A stretch of DNA of 24,312 nt, taken from positions 1 through 24,312 of the forward strand of contig SVLG01000029.1 in NCBI GenBank assembly GCA_015068055.1, read 5' to 3'. Both the position numbers and the translations under genes were made by a program. This document shows positions 15,706 to 22,184 of the stretch, piece after piece (positions within the stretch are counted from its first letter, which is position 1; each line of letters opens with the position of its first letter). This stretch comes from Oscillospiraceae bacterium. GTDB lineage: Bacteria; Bacillota_A; Clostridia; Oscillospirales; Oscillospiraceae. The notes under the pieces were generated by a model. That model was not told the DNA's origin. It did not search any database and saw nothing but the letters and a program-made list of their open reading frames with translations.

Positions 15706-16866
15706 ATGAAAAAGCTTCTGGCCGTTGTGCTGCTGGCCGCTCTGCTCTGCGGCTGCTCCAAAAGAGACACAGCAACCGCGCCCGCAGCGGAACCCGCACC
15801 CGTTGCAACGCCTGCGCCCACACCGGAGCCCACCCCCGAACCCACGCCGGAGCCGGTGGTCATCGGCGGCAAGAGCTTTGAGACAACGGTGGAGAGCGTT
15901 GATCTCAGCGGCACCGCCTGCACCGTCGCCGAGCTTTCCGAAGCGCTGGCAAAGCTCCCGGCGCTGAAGGAAGTCAATCTCCGCGGCGCTGCCCTCAGCA
16001 ACGAGGAAAAACTCACCCTTGCAGATAGTTTTCCCGATGTGGTCTTCGGCTGGGAGGTGGATGTGCTGGGTGTCATGGTCGACAGCACCGATGAGTACAT
16101 CTGTCTGGACAACATCCCCATGGAAAATACCGAGGCACTGGAAGCCCTGCTGCCCCTGCTGTCTGGCGTAAAGAAGATCGACATGTGCCATTGCGGCATA
16201 GACAACGAGAGCATGTACCAGCTCAATCAGCGCCACGAAGGCATCCGCTTCATCTGGGTGGCCCCCTTCGGCAGTTCCCGGCAGCGCACCGACATCACCT
16301 ACTTCAACCACAACAACATCGGCATGCTCAGCAACCTGGATGACTCCCGTCTGGATGTGGACCTGCGCTACTATCCCGATCTCATCGCGCTGGATCTGGG
16401 CCACTGCTACGTGAACATTCAGCGCTGTGACTGGCTGAAGTACACGCCCAAGCTCCAGTATCTTATTCTGGCCGACTGCCACATCACCGACATCACCCCC
16501 ATCGGCGAGCTGCAGGATCTCAAATTCCTGGAACTCTTTGTGAACCGTCCGCTGGAGGATGTCTCGGCCCTTGCCAAGCTGAAAAAACTGGAAACGCTGA
16601 ATCTTTCCAGCACCGCCGTCCGCGACGTCCGCTGCCTCAAGGAATGCACGGCTCTCCGCTACTGCTGGCTCAACTACTGCTGGAACCTCCCGGAGGAATA
16701 CGTAAAGGAACTGGCCGCTTCCCTGCCGGACTGCCTTGTCAACATGACTCCCTACGGCCCCACCAGCGGCGGCTGGCGGGATCTGGACGTCTACTTTGAA
16801 ATGCGCGATGCCTTCCACGCCGATTACATGGGCGGCAACGCCGGTGATGCCAACATCGTCCATTGA
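15706..16866 (+). CDS. Leucine-rich-repeat lipoprotein, paralog 2
   Basis: A 386-residue predicted lipoprotein with signal peptide MKKLLAVVLLAALLCGC (lipidated Cys17), a linker of TPEP repeats, and the same leucine-rich body as the upstream gene: EALLPLLSGVKKIDMCHCGIDNESMYQLNQRHEGIRFIWVAPFG, YPDLIALDLGHCYV, YTPKLQYLILADCHITDITPIGELQDLKFLELF, LETLNLSSTAVRDVRCLKE, and the closing GPTSGGWRDLDVYFEMRDAFHADYMGG. It contains an extra leucine-rich unit (TACTVAELSEALAKLPALKEVNLRGAALSN) absent from paralog 1, so it is probably closer to the ancestral form. I start at 15706, where AGAGGTG lies seven bases upstream and a lipoprotein signal peptide begins; an upstream ATG at 15643 lies inside the promoter. 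Function unknown; presumably exposed on the outer face of the membrane. Confidence 0.8.
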   Translation: MKKLLAVVLLAALLCGCSKRDTATAPAAEPAPVATPAPTPEPTPEPTPEPVVIGGKSFETTVESVDLSGTACTVAELSEALAKLPALKEVNLRGAALSNEEKLTLADSFPDVVFGWEVDVLGVMVDSTDEYICLDNIPMENTEALEALLPLLSGVKKIDMCHCGIDNESMYQLNQRHEGIRFIWVAPFGSSRQRTDITYFNHNNIGMLSNLDDSRLDVDLRYYPDLIALDLGHCYVNIQRCDWLKYTPKLQYLILADCHITDITPIGELQDLKFLELFVNRPLEDVSALAKLKKLETLNLSSTAVRDVRCLKECTALRYCWLNYCWNLPEEYVKELAASLPDCLVNMTPYGPTSGGWRDLDVYFEMRDAFHADYMGGNAGDANIVH

Positions 16867-16907
16867 AAGAAAAAATGACAGGTCTGACGACCTGTCATTT
16901 TTTCTTT
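16866..16907. terminator. Strong bidirectional terminator between convergent genes
   Basis: A 9-bp stem (TGACAGGTC and its complement, loop TGAC) is flanked by A6 on the left and T6 on the right, with pairing continuing outwards through G/C and AAA/TTT. It serves both the LRR lipoprotein on the plus strand and the FAD enzyme on the minus strand. Confidence 0.92.
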
Positions 16908-16979
16908 GGCGCTATCTATATAGGAGGCTTCCTTCGCGAAGAGCGCCTGCACGCCATAGCATAGCCCGGTGAAAGGGCA

Positions 16980-18536
16980 TTATCCCTGTAAAAATCTGGC
17001 AATGACCCACTCGGCCACCCGGATGCCGTCCACCGCCGCCGAAAGGATGCCCCCGGCATAGCCGGCGCCCTCGCCGCAGGGATAGACACCCCGGAGATTG
17101 GACTGGCCGCTCTCGTCGCGGACAATGCGCACGGGAGAGGAGGAACGGGTCTCCACGCCGGTCAGCACCGCGTCGGGCAGGGCAAAACCGCGGATCTTCC
17201 GTTCAAAGAGAGGGAAGGCCTCCCGCAGGGCGCGGACGGCAAAGTCCGGCAGGCATCCGGAAAGGTCGACCCAGCGGACACCGATGGGATAGCTTGGCTT
17301 CACACAGCCGCCGCTCTCACTGGGCCTGCCTTCGAGAAAGTCCCCCAAACGCTGGGCCGGGGCCTTGTAGTCCCCGCCGCCGAGGCGGAAGGCCGCCTCC
17401 TCCCACTTTCGCTGAAAGGCCACGCCGGCCAGAGGATGCTCACTTTCAAAATCCGCCGGAACAACGTTCACCAGCACGGCGGAGTTGGCATTGCGGCCAT
17501 CCCGGGCAAAGGGGCTCATGCCGTTGACCACCAGCCGTCCCTCCTCGCTGGCTGCTGCGGCCACCTCGCCCCCGGGACACATGCAGAAGGTATAGACGCT
17601 GCGTCCATTTTCCAGATGCGCCGAGAGCTTATAGTCCGCCGCGCCCAGAGCCGGGTGGGCGGCAAAGGAACCGTACTGGCTCTCATTGATGAGCTTCTGG
17701 GGATGCTCGGCGCGAACACCGATGGAAAAGGGCTTCTGCTCCAGCGTCGCCCCCTTTTCGTAAAGGAGGGCAAAAAGTTCCCGGGCACTGTGACCGGCGC
17801 AGAGGATCAGCGTGTCCGTCTCCAGCCATTCGTCGTTGATCTTCACGGCGGAGAGCGCCCCGTCCGTGATTCGGAGATCCGTCAGGCGGCTGCGGAAACG
17901 CACCTCGCCCCCGGCCCGGAGGATCTCCTGCCGCAGACCCTTCACCGCCTGAGGCAGCCGGTCGGTGCCAATGTGGGGCTTGGCCTCCCAAAGGATCTCC
18001 TCCGGGGCGCCGGCCGCCACCAGCTCGTGGAGTACGGTTTTGGCTCTGGGATCGTTGATGCCGCTGTTGAGCTTGCCGTCGGAGAAGGCGCCCGCACCGC
18101 CCTCACCAAACTGGATGTTGCTGTCGGTATCCAATTTGCCGCCGCGCTGAAAGCGGCGAACCGCCTCCTGCCGCTTTTCCACGCTGTCGCCCCGCTCGAT
18201 CACGATGGGGGCAAGACCCGCTCTCGCCAGCGTCAGCCCGGCAAAGAGACCCGCAGGCCCTGCGCCGCAGACCACGGGCCGGTACTTCGGCTTCTCCGCG
18301 ATCACCGGCGGCTCGGGCGGTGTATAGGGCACATAGGCGGGATATTTCTCCTCACCCCGGCGGAGCTGCACCGCTGCCGTGGCCACAAAATGTACATCGC
18401 TTTTCTTCCGGGCATCCACACCCCGGCGCAGGAGCTTTGCCTTCAGCACATCCTTTTCGGGGATGCGGAGCTTTCTGGCCACGGCGGCACGGAGGTCGCC
18501 GTCCAACGCCAGACGTATCTCTTTGATCTCAACCAT
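16980..18536 (-). CDS. FAD-dependent dehydrogenase / oxidoreductase (COG2509-type)
   Basis: A 518-residue flavoprotein. The first ~85 residues are an RNA-binding-like domain typical of this family (VEIKEIRLALDGDLRAAVARKLRIPEKDV...DVHFVATAAVQL). Next comes a linker and the FAD-binding Rossmann motif VVCGAGPAGLFAGLTLARAGLAPIVIERG. The middle carries FGEGGAGAFSDGKLNSGINDP, and the C-terminal part GVYPCGEGAGYAGGILSAAVDGIRVAEWV closes the FAD site. The substrate is not known for this family. I start at the ATG at 18536, which overlaps the last eight bases of the upstream FAD gene. No Shine-Dalgarno is obvious there, so coupling is likely; a longer frame reads back into the neighbour and adds no domain. 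Confidence 0.88.
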   Translation of the reverse strand: MVEIKEIRLALDGDLRAAVARKLRIPEKDVLKAKLLRRGVDARKKSDVHFVATAAVQLRRGEEKYPAYVPYTPPEPPVIAEKPKYRPVVCGAGPAGLFAGLTLARAGLAPIVIERGDSVEKRQEAVRRFQRGGKLDTDSNIQFGEGGAGAFSDGKLNSGINDPRAKTVLHELVAAGAPEEILWEAKPHIGTDRLPQAVKGLRQEILRAGGEVRFRSRLTDLRITDGALSAVKINDEWLETDTLILCAGHSARELFALLYEKGATLEQKPFSIGVRAEHPQKLINESQYGSFAAHPALGAADYKLSAHLENGRSVYTFCMCPGGEVAAAASEEGRLVVNGMSPFARDGRNANSAVLVNVVPADFESEHPLAGVAFQRKWEEAAFRLGGGDYKAPAQRLGDFLEGRPSESGGCVKPSYPIGVRWVDLSGCLPDFAVRALREAFPLFERKIRGFALPDAVLTGVETRSSSPVRIVRDESGQSNLRGVYPCGEGAGYAGGILSAAVDGIRVAEWVIARFLQG

Positions 18537-19665
18537 GTGCCGCGCTCCTTCCCGCCGCAAGGCCCGACGCAAAGGCCCAGTGGAGGTTATAGCCGCCGCA
18601 GCGGCCGTCGATGTCCAGGGTTTCACCGATGGCATAGAGTCCCTCGTGCAGACGGCTTTGCAGCGTCACGGGGTCAAATTCCTCCACGTGGACGCCGCCC
18701 CGGGTCACCTGCGCACTGGCCGCATCCGCCACGCCGGTGACGGCAAGGCGGTAGTCCTTGATGAGCGCTGCAAGCTTTTCGGCATCGGCATCGGGCACAG
18801 CGCGCAGCAGGGCCTCACCCACACGCTTATGGAAGATGCCGGTGAAGAATTCCTCCCGGGGCAGCTGCCGTGCCTTTAGCGCCGCCGCCAGTTCCTCCTG
18901 CGTCATTTCCGGCATCAGGTCGATGGAAAGCGTACAGCCGGGGACTGCGAAGCGGGACATGTTCAAAACCACGATGCCGCTGACGCCAAAGTCGCGGAAC
19001 AGCACCTCTCCCGCTTCCTCACAAAGAAGCTTCCTCCCCTTATAGAGACGCACCATGCCCTTTACCCGGAGTCCACCAAGCCCTTTGATGGGGGCAGCAT
19101 CGGTGCGCAGGGGGCAGAGAACGGGCGAAAAGGGCACCACGCTGTGGCCCAGGGGACTCAGGAGATCCACACCGCCGCCGGCGGCGATGATCACCGCGTC
19201 ACACTCGGCCCCTTCCCCTTCCCGGAAGCGGAGCCGCCAGCAATCGCTGCGCTTTTTAAGCCCGGTCAGCTCCCGGCCGCAGTCTTCCACCACGCCCAGC
19301 GCCGCGCAGCGCAGCCGCAGCACATCCAGCACAGAGGCTGCCGTGTCGCTGCGGGGGTAGACGCGGCCCTCGCTGTCGGCCACGGTCCAGAGACCAAGGG
19401 AGGCAAAAAAGGCCCGGAGCACCGCCGTGTCACAGGCAGAAATTTGTGCCGCCACAAAATCCGGGTGGTTATAGTCCCCGGTGGTCAGATGTTCGTTGCT
19501 CAGGTTGCAGCGGCCGTTGCCGGTCTTCAGGAGCTTTTTGCCTACCCGGTTCTGCCGCTCGTATATGGTCACAACCGCGCCTTCTTCAGCGGCACGGATG
19601 GCAGCGCAGAGGCCGCCGGCTCCCCCGCCGATTACCGCCACGCGGCGTTTTATCACAGAGTGCAT
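18529..19665 (-). CDS. HI0933/BaiN-family FAD-binding oxidoreductase
   Basis: A 378-residue flavoprotein of the HI0933-like family, which includes proteins annotated as BaiN or aminoacetone oxidase. Motifs: VAVIGGGAGGLCAAIRAAEEGAVVTIYERQNRVGKKLLKTGNGRCNLSNE at the N-terminus (Rossmann FAD motif plus the diagnostic KLLxTGNGRCNxSN block), VYPRSDTAASVLDVLR near 105, and the C-terminal LYAIGETLDIDGRCGGYNLHWAFASGLAAG, which closes the FAD site. Its real substrate cannot be named from sequence; BaiN has been linked to bile-acid dehydroxylation in one gut species, which is not evidence for this gene. A perfect ribosome binding site, AAAGGAGGG, precedes the ATG. It overlaps and leads a second FAD enzyme gene. 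Confidence 0.9.
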   Translation of the reverse strand: MHSVIKRRVAVIGGGAGGLCAAIRAAEEGAVVTIYERQNRVGKKLLKTGNGRCNLSNEHLTTGDYNHPDFVAAQISACDTAVLRAFFASLGLWTVADSEGRVYPRSDTAASVLDVLRLRCAALGVVEDCGRELTGLKKRSDCWRLRFREGEGAECDAVIIAAGGGVDLLSPLGHSVVPFSPVLCPLRTDAAPIKGLGGLRVKGMVRLYKGRKLLCEEAGEVLFRDFGVSGIVVLNMSRFAVPGCTLSIDLMPEMTQEELAAALKARQLPREEFFTGIFHKRVGEALLRAVPDADAEKLAALIKDYRLAVTGVADAASAQVTRGGVHVEEFDPVTLQSRLHEGLYAIGETLDIDGRCGGYNLHWAFASGLAAGRSAAHG

Positions 19666-19688
19666 GGAAATCCCTCCTTTGCGCCGCT

Positions 19689-19694
19689 ATTGTA
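19689..19694 (-). promoter_or_regulatory. Extended -10 promoter of the FAD oxidoreductase pair
   Basis: The minus strand reads TGCTACAAT, a TGn-extended -10. No clear -35 stands 17 bases upstream (TGGAAC, three of six). The expected start near 19682 leaves a leader of about 17 bases containing the strong ribosome binding site. Confidence 0.6.
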
Positions 19695-19734
19695 GCACAG
19701 AAAAAGAAAATGTTCCAGAGTTTTAAAAAAACGC

Positions 19735-19763
19735 TTGACAAATCTTTTAAATGGGCGTACAAT
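19735..19763 (+). promoter_or_regulatory. Promoter of tRNA-Gln
   Basis: A perfect -35 TTGACA (19735-19740), 17 bases, and TACAAT (19758-19763), with a predicted start near 19770, seven bases before the tRNA. Confidence 0.9.
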
Positions 19764-19776
19764 ACGCCTTGCGTTT

Positions 19777-19850
19777 AGCGGGATTGTGTAATGGTAGCAC
19801 AGCGGACTCTGACTCCGTATGTGAGGGTTCGAATCCTTCTCCCGCTGCCA
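19777..19850 (+). tRNA. tRNA-Gln (anticodon CTG)
   Basis: A 74-base cloverleaf. The acceptor AGCGGGA pairs perfectly with TCCCGCT, followed by discriminator G and encoded CCA. The D stem is GTGT/GCAC; the anticodon stem is GCGGA/TCCGT around the loop CTCTGAC, giving anticodon CTG, which reads CAG (glutamine). The T stem is GAGGG/CCTTC with loop TTCGAAT. It has its own promoter and terminator. Its 3' end is duplicated nearby, so it has served as an integration target. Confidence 0.96.
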
Positions 19851-19877
19851 AGCTCCGACGAAAGTCGGAGCTTTTTT
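19851..19877 (+). terminator. Terminator of tRNA-Gln
   Basis: A perfect 9-bp stem (AGCTCCGAC and its complement) with a GAAA tetraloop and six T residues, starting directly after the CCA. Confidence 0.93.
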
Positions 19878-19885
19878 ATATTCCG

Positions 19886-19904
19886 GAAGGATTCGAACCC
19901 TCAC
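19886..19904 (-). repeat. Inverted copy of the tRNA-Gln T-arm
   Basis: Read on the minus strand, these 19 bases are identical to tRNA positions 19821-19839 (T stem and loop, starting GTGAGGGTTCGAATCC). There is no rest of a tRNA around it. It looks like a scar of recombination or integration at the tRNA 3' half. Confidence 0.85.
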
Positions 19905-19942
19905 CCATTTCAATCCGGTTCGCATGAACGATGCGCAGCATC

Positions 19943-19967
19943 GTTCGAATCCTTCTCCCGCTGCCAA
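19943..19967 (+). repeat. Direct copy of the tRNA-Gln 3' end (att-like scar)
   Basis: Twenty-five bases identical to 19827-19851, covering the T loop, 3' T stem, 3' acceptor strand, CCA and one further A. The 5' part of the tRNA is absent, and the upstream bases instead form a separate 9-bp hairpin GAACGATGC-GCA-GCATCGTTC (19926-19946). A separate terminator follows at 19973. Such a displaced 3' end is the mark left when an element integrates into a tRNA gene. Only 92 bases separate the two copies, so any element between them is gone. Confidence 0.85.
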
Positions 19968-19972
19968 CAAAG

Positions 19973-20008
19973 CTGACCTGAAATCGTTTGATTTTGGGTC
20001 AGTTTTTT
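19973..20008 (+). terminator. Second intrinsic terminator behind the displaced tRNA 3' end
   Basis: A 12-pair stem (CTGACCTGAAAT with ATTTTGGGTCAG, including two G-U pairs in RNA), a six-base loop and six T residues. It may be the original terminator of the tRNA gene, now displaced together with the 3' end copy. Confidence 0.8.
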
Positions 20009-20550
20009 GTTTTTTTACCGTATTTTCTTTCCCGAAATGTTTCCTGTGCATTTTTTCGTCGGTTACGCTTGCAACCCCTCGGAATGGGAGAAAAAACACG
20101 ATGATGTGGAGAGGGCGGCGGCCTGACGCCCATGCGATGGTAATAGAAACAAAACACACCCCTCGGGAAATGAGAGGCTTACCGCTCCGGATGCAACAAT
20201 CCCTCCGCGTTCACAAGGATCACAAAGGGGTTGTTCGGGAATATAAAACATTGTCTCAATCGGAGTGCGAATCGTATCGCTTTTTATAATACACGGCAGA
20301 GGGGCCCGCTACCGACAACATTGACACCAGATGAGCGCTTCTGTTTCGCCATGCTGGATCTGGCCAAACGGCAGGAATGGTATACATAGGGTGACGGCAA
20401 AAACTCGCTTGAGAAACAAATATCTAACGCACAAAAGATTTGCGTTAGGAGCCGAAAGGCAAATAATGCGATAAAGCCAACACGTTTCCAATGCATTTAA
20501 CGCGTTGGAAATGCGTTAAACTGAGTTGGTTCTGGAAAACTTAATGTCTT
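20009..20550. other. Gene-poor stretch, no supported gene
   Basis: No reading frame here has a ribosome binding site together with a recognisable product. Visible structure: two similar blocks starting CCCCTCGG near 20074 and 20160; an inverted repeat CTAACGCA / TGCGTTAG (20424-20431, 20441-20448); and a second one with arms TTTCCAA / TTGGAAA (20485-20491, 20505-20511). The motif AACGC or its complement GCGTT occurs at least four times between 20424 and 20520. It looks like decayed accessory DNA next to an integration site. Confidence 0.5.
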
Positions 20551-20592
20551 AAAAAGCCAAAAGCCCCCTGAGAACGTTGAAGCTCTCAGGGG
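20551..20592 (-). terminator. Minus-strand terminator without an intact gene
   Basis: A perfect 9-bp stem (CCCCTGAGA and its complement) with a ten-base loop, followed on the minus strand by GCTTTTGGCTTTTT. The plus side has no T-run, so it serves minus-strand transcripts, which here come only from the broken frame at 20642-20869. Confidence 0.75.
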
Positions 20593-20641
20593 ACAACTGT
20601 ATTATACACTTAAATCGCATTACGCGCCTGCTGAAAAGTGT

Positions 20642-20869
20642 CTATATCATGGTTGCAATCTTTTCAGGCAGAGCTTCGTCAGTGAGTGACAAGATAATCT
20701 CATCACCGCAACGATTGCATAACAATGCTACCTTACCGGGAATCGATGAGTGGCCACCAATAGGGCAACTGCGAAGTTCAATGGAAAACCCTTATTCAGA
20801 TATTACTCGCTCTAATTCCCAGGCGAGCACGGAGCGATACACTTGTACGGCTATATTTGCTCCGTAGCG
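20642..20869 (-). pseudogene. Possible remnant of a small zinc-ribbon-like protein
   Basis: One minus-strand frame is open from 20869 to a TAG at 20642 but is broken by a TAA at 20792-20794. The downstream part reads RSCPIGGHSSIPGKVALLCNRCGDEIILSLTDEALPEKIATMI, with a CNRC pair that resembles half of a zinc ribbon. The frame has no start codon with a ribosome binding site, and a genuine terminator follows it. I do not recognise the family; it may be a chance open frame. Confidence 0.25.
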
Positions 20870-20945
20870 TCAGAATCGGCGCTGTTTCAAATTATAGTTA
20901 TACTTTTCTGCAAGATTATTGGAATACTATATGTGATTACTATAG

Positions 20946-20965
20946 CCATAATACTCATATTATGG
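20946..20965. repeat. Palindrome upstream of the recombinase gene, similar to the switch repeats
   Basis: An 8-bp stem, CCATAATA / TATTATGG with loop CTCA, ends ten bases before the ribosome binding site of the recombinase gene. It shares the CATAAT...ATTATG core with the inverted repeats of the downstream switch. It may be a recombinase binding site used for autoregulation (inference). Confidence 0.5.
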
Positions 20966-20987
20966 GTGAAATGAAAAGGAGATACGT

Positions 20988-21830
20988 ATGGGCAGCAGAG
21001 TTATCGAAGCAGCGCAGCTGGAAAGATTTCGCAATGCTATGCTTGAGGACGAAAAAAGCTCGGCAACCATAGCAAAGTACAGCCGGGATGTAGAATCATT
21101 TCTTGCTTTTGCAGAAGGCACCGAGATTACAAAAGAAGTGGTGATCCGCTACAAACAGCACCTTACAGAAAAATATGCGCCCTCCAGCGTCAACTCTATG
21201 CTGGCGGCGCTGAATCGCTTTCTCAAGGAGATTGGGCGTTATGACTGTGTGGTAAAAGCCCTGAGAATTCAGCGTCAGGCCTTTCGCGGAAAGGAGCGGG
21301 AGCTGACAAAGGCGGAGTATTACCGTCTGCTGGATGCAGCCCGAAAGAAAGGGGATAACCGACTCTATATGCTTATGCAAACCATTTGTGCCACTGGAAT
21401 CCGGGTGAGCGAGCTCCGCTTCATCACCGTGGAGGCACTTCAGCGTGGGAGAGCCACGGTATCACTGAAAGGCAAGACCCGTCAGGTGCTGATTCCCAAG
21501 GCACTTTCCAAAGAATTGACCCGCTATGTAAAAGAACGTGGTATCAAAACAGGGAGTATATTCGTGACCAGTAGCGGCAAGCCCATGGATCGAAGCAATA
21601 TTCTCCACCGGATGAAAGCTCTTTGCGAAACTGCACGAGTGGCGAAAGAAAAGGTCTTCCCTCATAATTTGCGCCATCTCTTCGCCTGTCTCTATTATAA
21701 GATGGAAAAAGATCTGAGTCGGCTGGCGGATCTGCTGGGACACTCCAGTCTGAATACAACACGTATCTACACCAGTCTCAGCGGTGCAGAACAGCAAAGA
21801 CAGATTGATCGGCTGGGCTTAGTACTTTAG
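20988..21830 (+). CDS. Tyrosine recombinase (probable DNA invertase of the adjacent switch)
   Basis: A 280-residue tyrosine-type site-specific recombinase. The N-terminal ~95 residues form a SAM-like core-binding domain (SATIAKYSRDVESFLAFAEG; APSSVNSMLAALNRFLKEIG). The catalytic domain keeps all active residues: Arg139 in TGIRVSEL, Lys163 in SLKGKTRQV, His226 and Arg229 in PHNLRHLFA, His252 in LGHSS, and nucleophile Tyr261 in TTRIYTSL. The start has AAAGGAG six bases upstream. The gene ends nine bases before the left 26-bp inverted repeat of a 247-bp segment containing a promoter, so the simplest role is inversion of that segment. It could instead, or also, be the integrase of the element once inserted at tRNA-Gln, but no excisionase gene is seen. 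Its GC content is lower than that of the core genes to the left. Confidence 0.9.
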   Translation: MGSRVIEAAQLERFRNAMLEDEKSSATIAKYSRDVESFLAFAEGTEITKEVVIRYKQHLTEKYAPSSVNSMLAALNRFLKEIGRYDCVVKALRIQRQAFRGKERELTKAEYYRLLDAARKKGDNRLYMLMQTICATGIRVSELRFITVEALQRGRATVSLKGKTRQVLIPKALSKELTRYVKERGIKTGSIFVTSSGKPMDRSNILHRMKALCETARVAKEKVFPHNLRHLFACLYYKMEKDLSRLADLLGHSSLNTTRIYTSLSGAEQQRQIDRLGLVL

Positions 21831-21838
21831 TAAAAAAA

Positions 21839-21864
21839 CACCTCATAATTTTCATTATGAGGTA
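21839..21864 (+). repeat. Left inverted repeat of the invertible switch
   Basis: A 26-bp sequence that is exactly the reverse complement of 22112-22137. Each copy is itself nearly palindromic: arms CACCTCATAAT and ATTATGAGGTA around a TTTC core on this side. The asymmetric core sets the orientation needed for inversion rather than deletion. Confidence 0.93.
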
Positions 21865-21904
21865 CAGACAAGGATGCAATTTTTATACAATGATATTTAT
21901 GGTC

Positions 21905-21933
21905 ATGATAACACTTGCGCAGTCCATTTTCAA
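21905..21933 (-). promoter_or_regulatory. Promoter inside the invertible segment
   Basis: Minus strand: TTGAAA (21928-21933, five of six), 17 bases, TATCAT (21905-21910, five of six), with a TGn extension (TGTTATCAT). It is the best promoter in the region. As sequenced it drives transcription leftwards through the left repeat and antisense to the 3' end of the recombinase gene. Confidence 0.8.
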
Positions 21934-22018
21934 GACATTTTTCTCATTTATTTACATAAATATTTTTATGCTAATTTCAAAAAATATGCTTTAAAATAAA
22001 AACAGAGCCAATATTAGT

Positions 22019-22076
22019 AGGCATGCCTTTTCGCCGAGACAGATACAATGAGTGTCGCGGCTAAAAAGGCATGCCT
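22019..22076. repeat. Inner inverted repeat within the switch
   Basis: AGGCATGCCTTTT (22019-22031) and its exact complement (22064-22076) are 13 bp long and 32 bases apart, with partial pairing continuing inwards (CGCCGAG against CGCGGCT). AGGCATGCCT is itself a 10-bp palindrome. On the plus strand the hairpin is followed by GATTCTTTT, so it could end read-through from the recombinase gene in the present orientation; it could equally bind a regulator. Confidence 0.75.
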
Positions 22077-22111
22077 GATTCTTTTGTGAGGCCATCCGGT
22101 CTGCTCTGCAC

Positions 22112-22137
22112 TACCTCATAATGAAAATTATGAGGTG
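22112..22137 (-). repeat. Right inverted repeat of the invertible switch
   Basis: The exact reverse complement of 21839-21864 over 26 bp, with core GAAA in place of TTTC. It lies 35 bases before the signal peptidase ribosome binding site, so it would form a 10-bp hairpin in the leader of the ON transcript. Confidence 0.93.
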
Positions 22138-22184
22138 CTCAGTGAAGAGTGCTTATAGTCTTGCATTTGGATGGAGGAAGGGTA

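Larger units (their letters stand above)
21839..22137. promoter_or_regulatory. Invertible promoter segment (phase-variation switch)
   Basis: A 299-bp unit: 247 AT-rich bases between perfect 26-bp inverted repeats, placed between a tyrosine recombinase gene and a signal peptidase-fibre operon. It holds no reading frame. It contains one good promoter (21905-21933, minus strand) and a pair of long inner repeats (22019-22031, 22064-22076). In the orientation present here the promoter fires towards the recombinase. Inversion maps position x to 43976 minus x, putting the -10 at 22066-22071 on the plus strand, with a start near 22078, about 95 bases before the signal peptidase ribosome binding site. 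The arrangement is the same as other promoter invertons. Confidence 0.85.

Noticed and set aside
18529..19665. Assigning a bile-acid dehydroxylation role because of the BaiN family name
   Set aside because: No other bai gene is present and HI0933-family proteins are widespread in bacteria that do not modify bile acids.
19943..19967. A second functional tRNA gene
   Set aside because: Only the T-arm 3' part and acceptor 3' strand are present; there is no D-arm or anticodon arm upstream.
19653..20159. A 168-codon minus-strand frame
   Set aside because: It reads straight through the tRNA gene and its terminator in antisense.
20577..20867. A 96-codon plus-strand frame
   Set aside because: It begins inside the loop of a minus-strand terminator, lacks a ribosome binding site and shows no recognisable motif.
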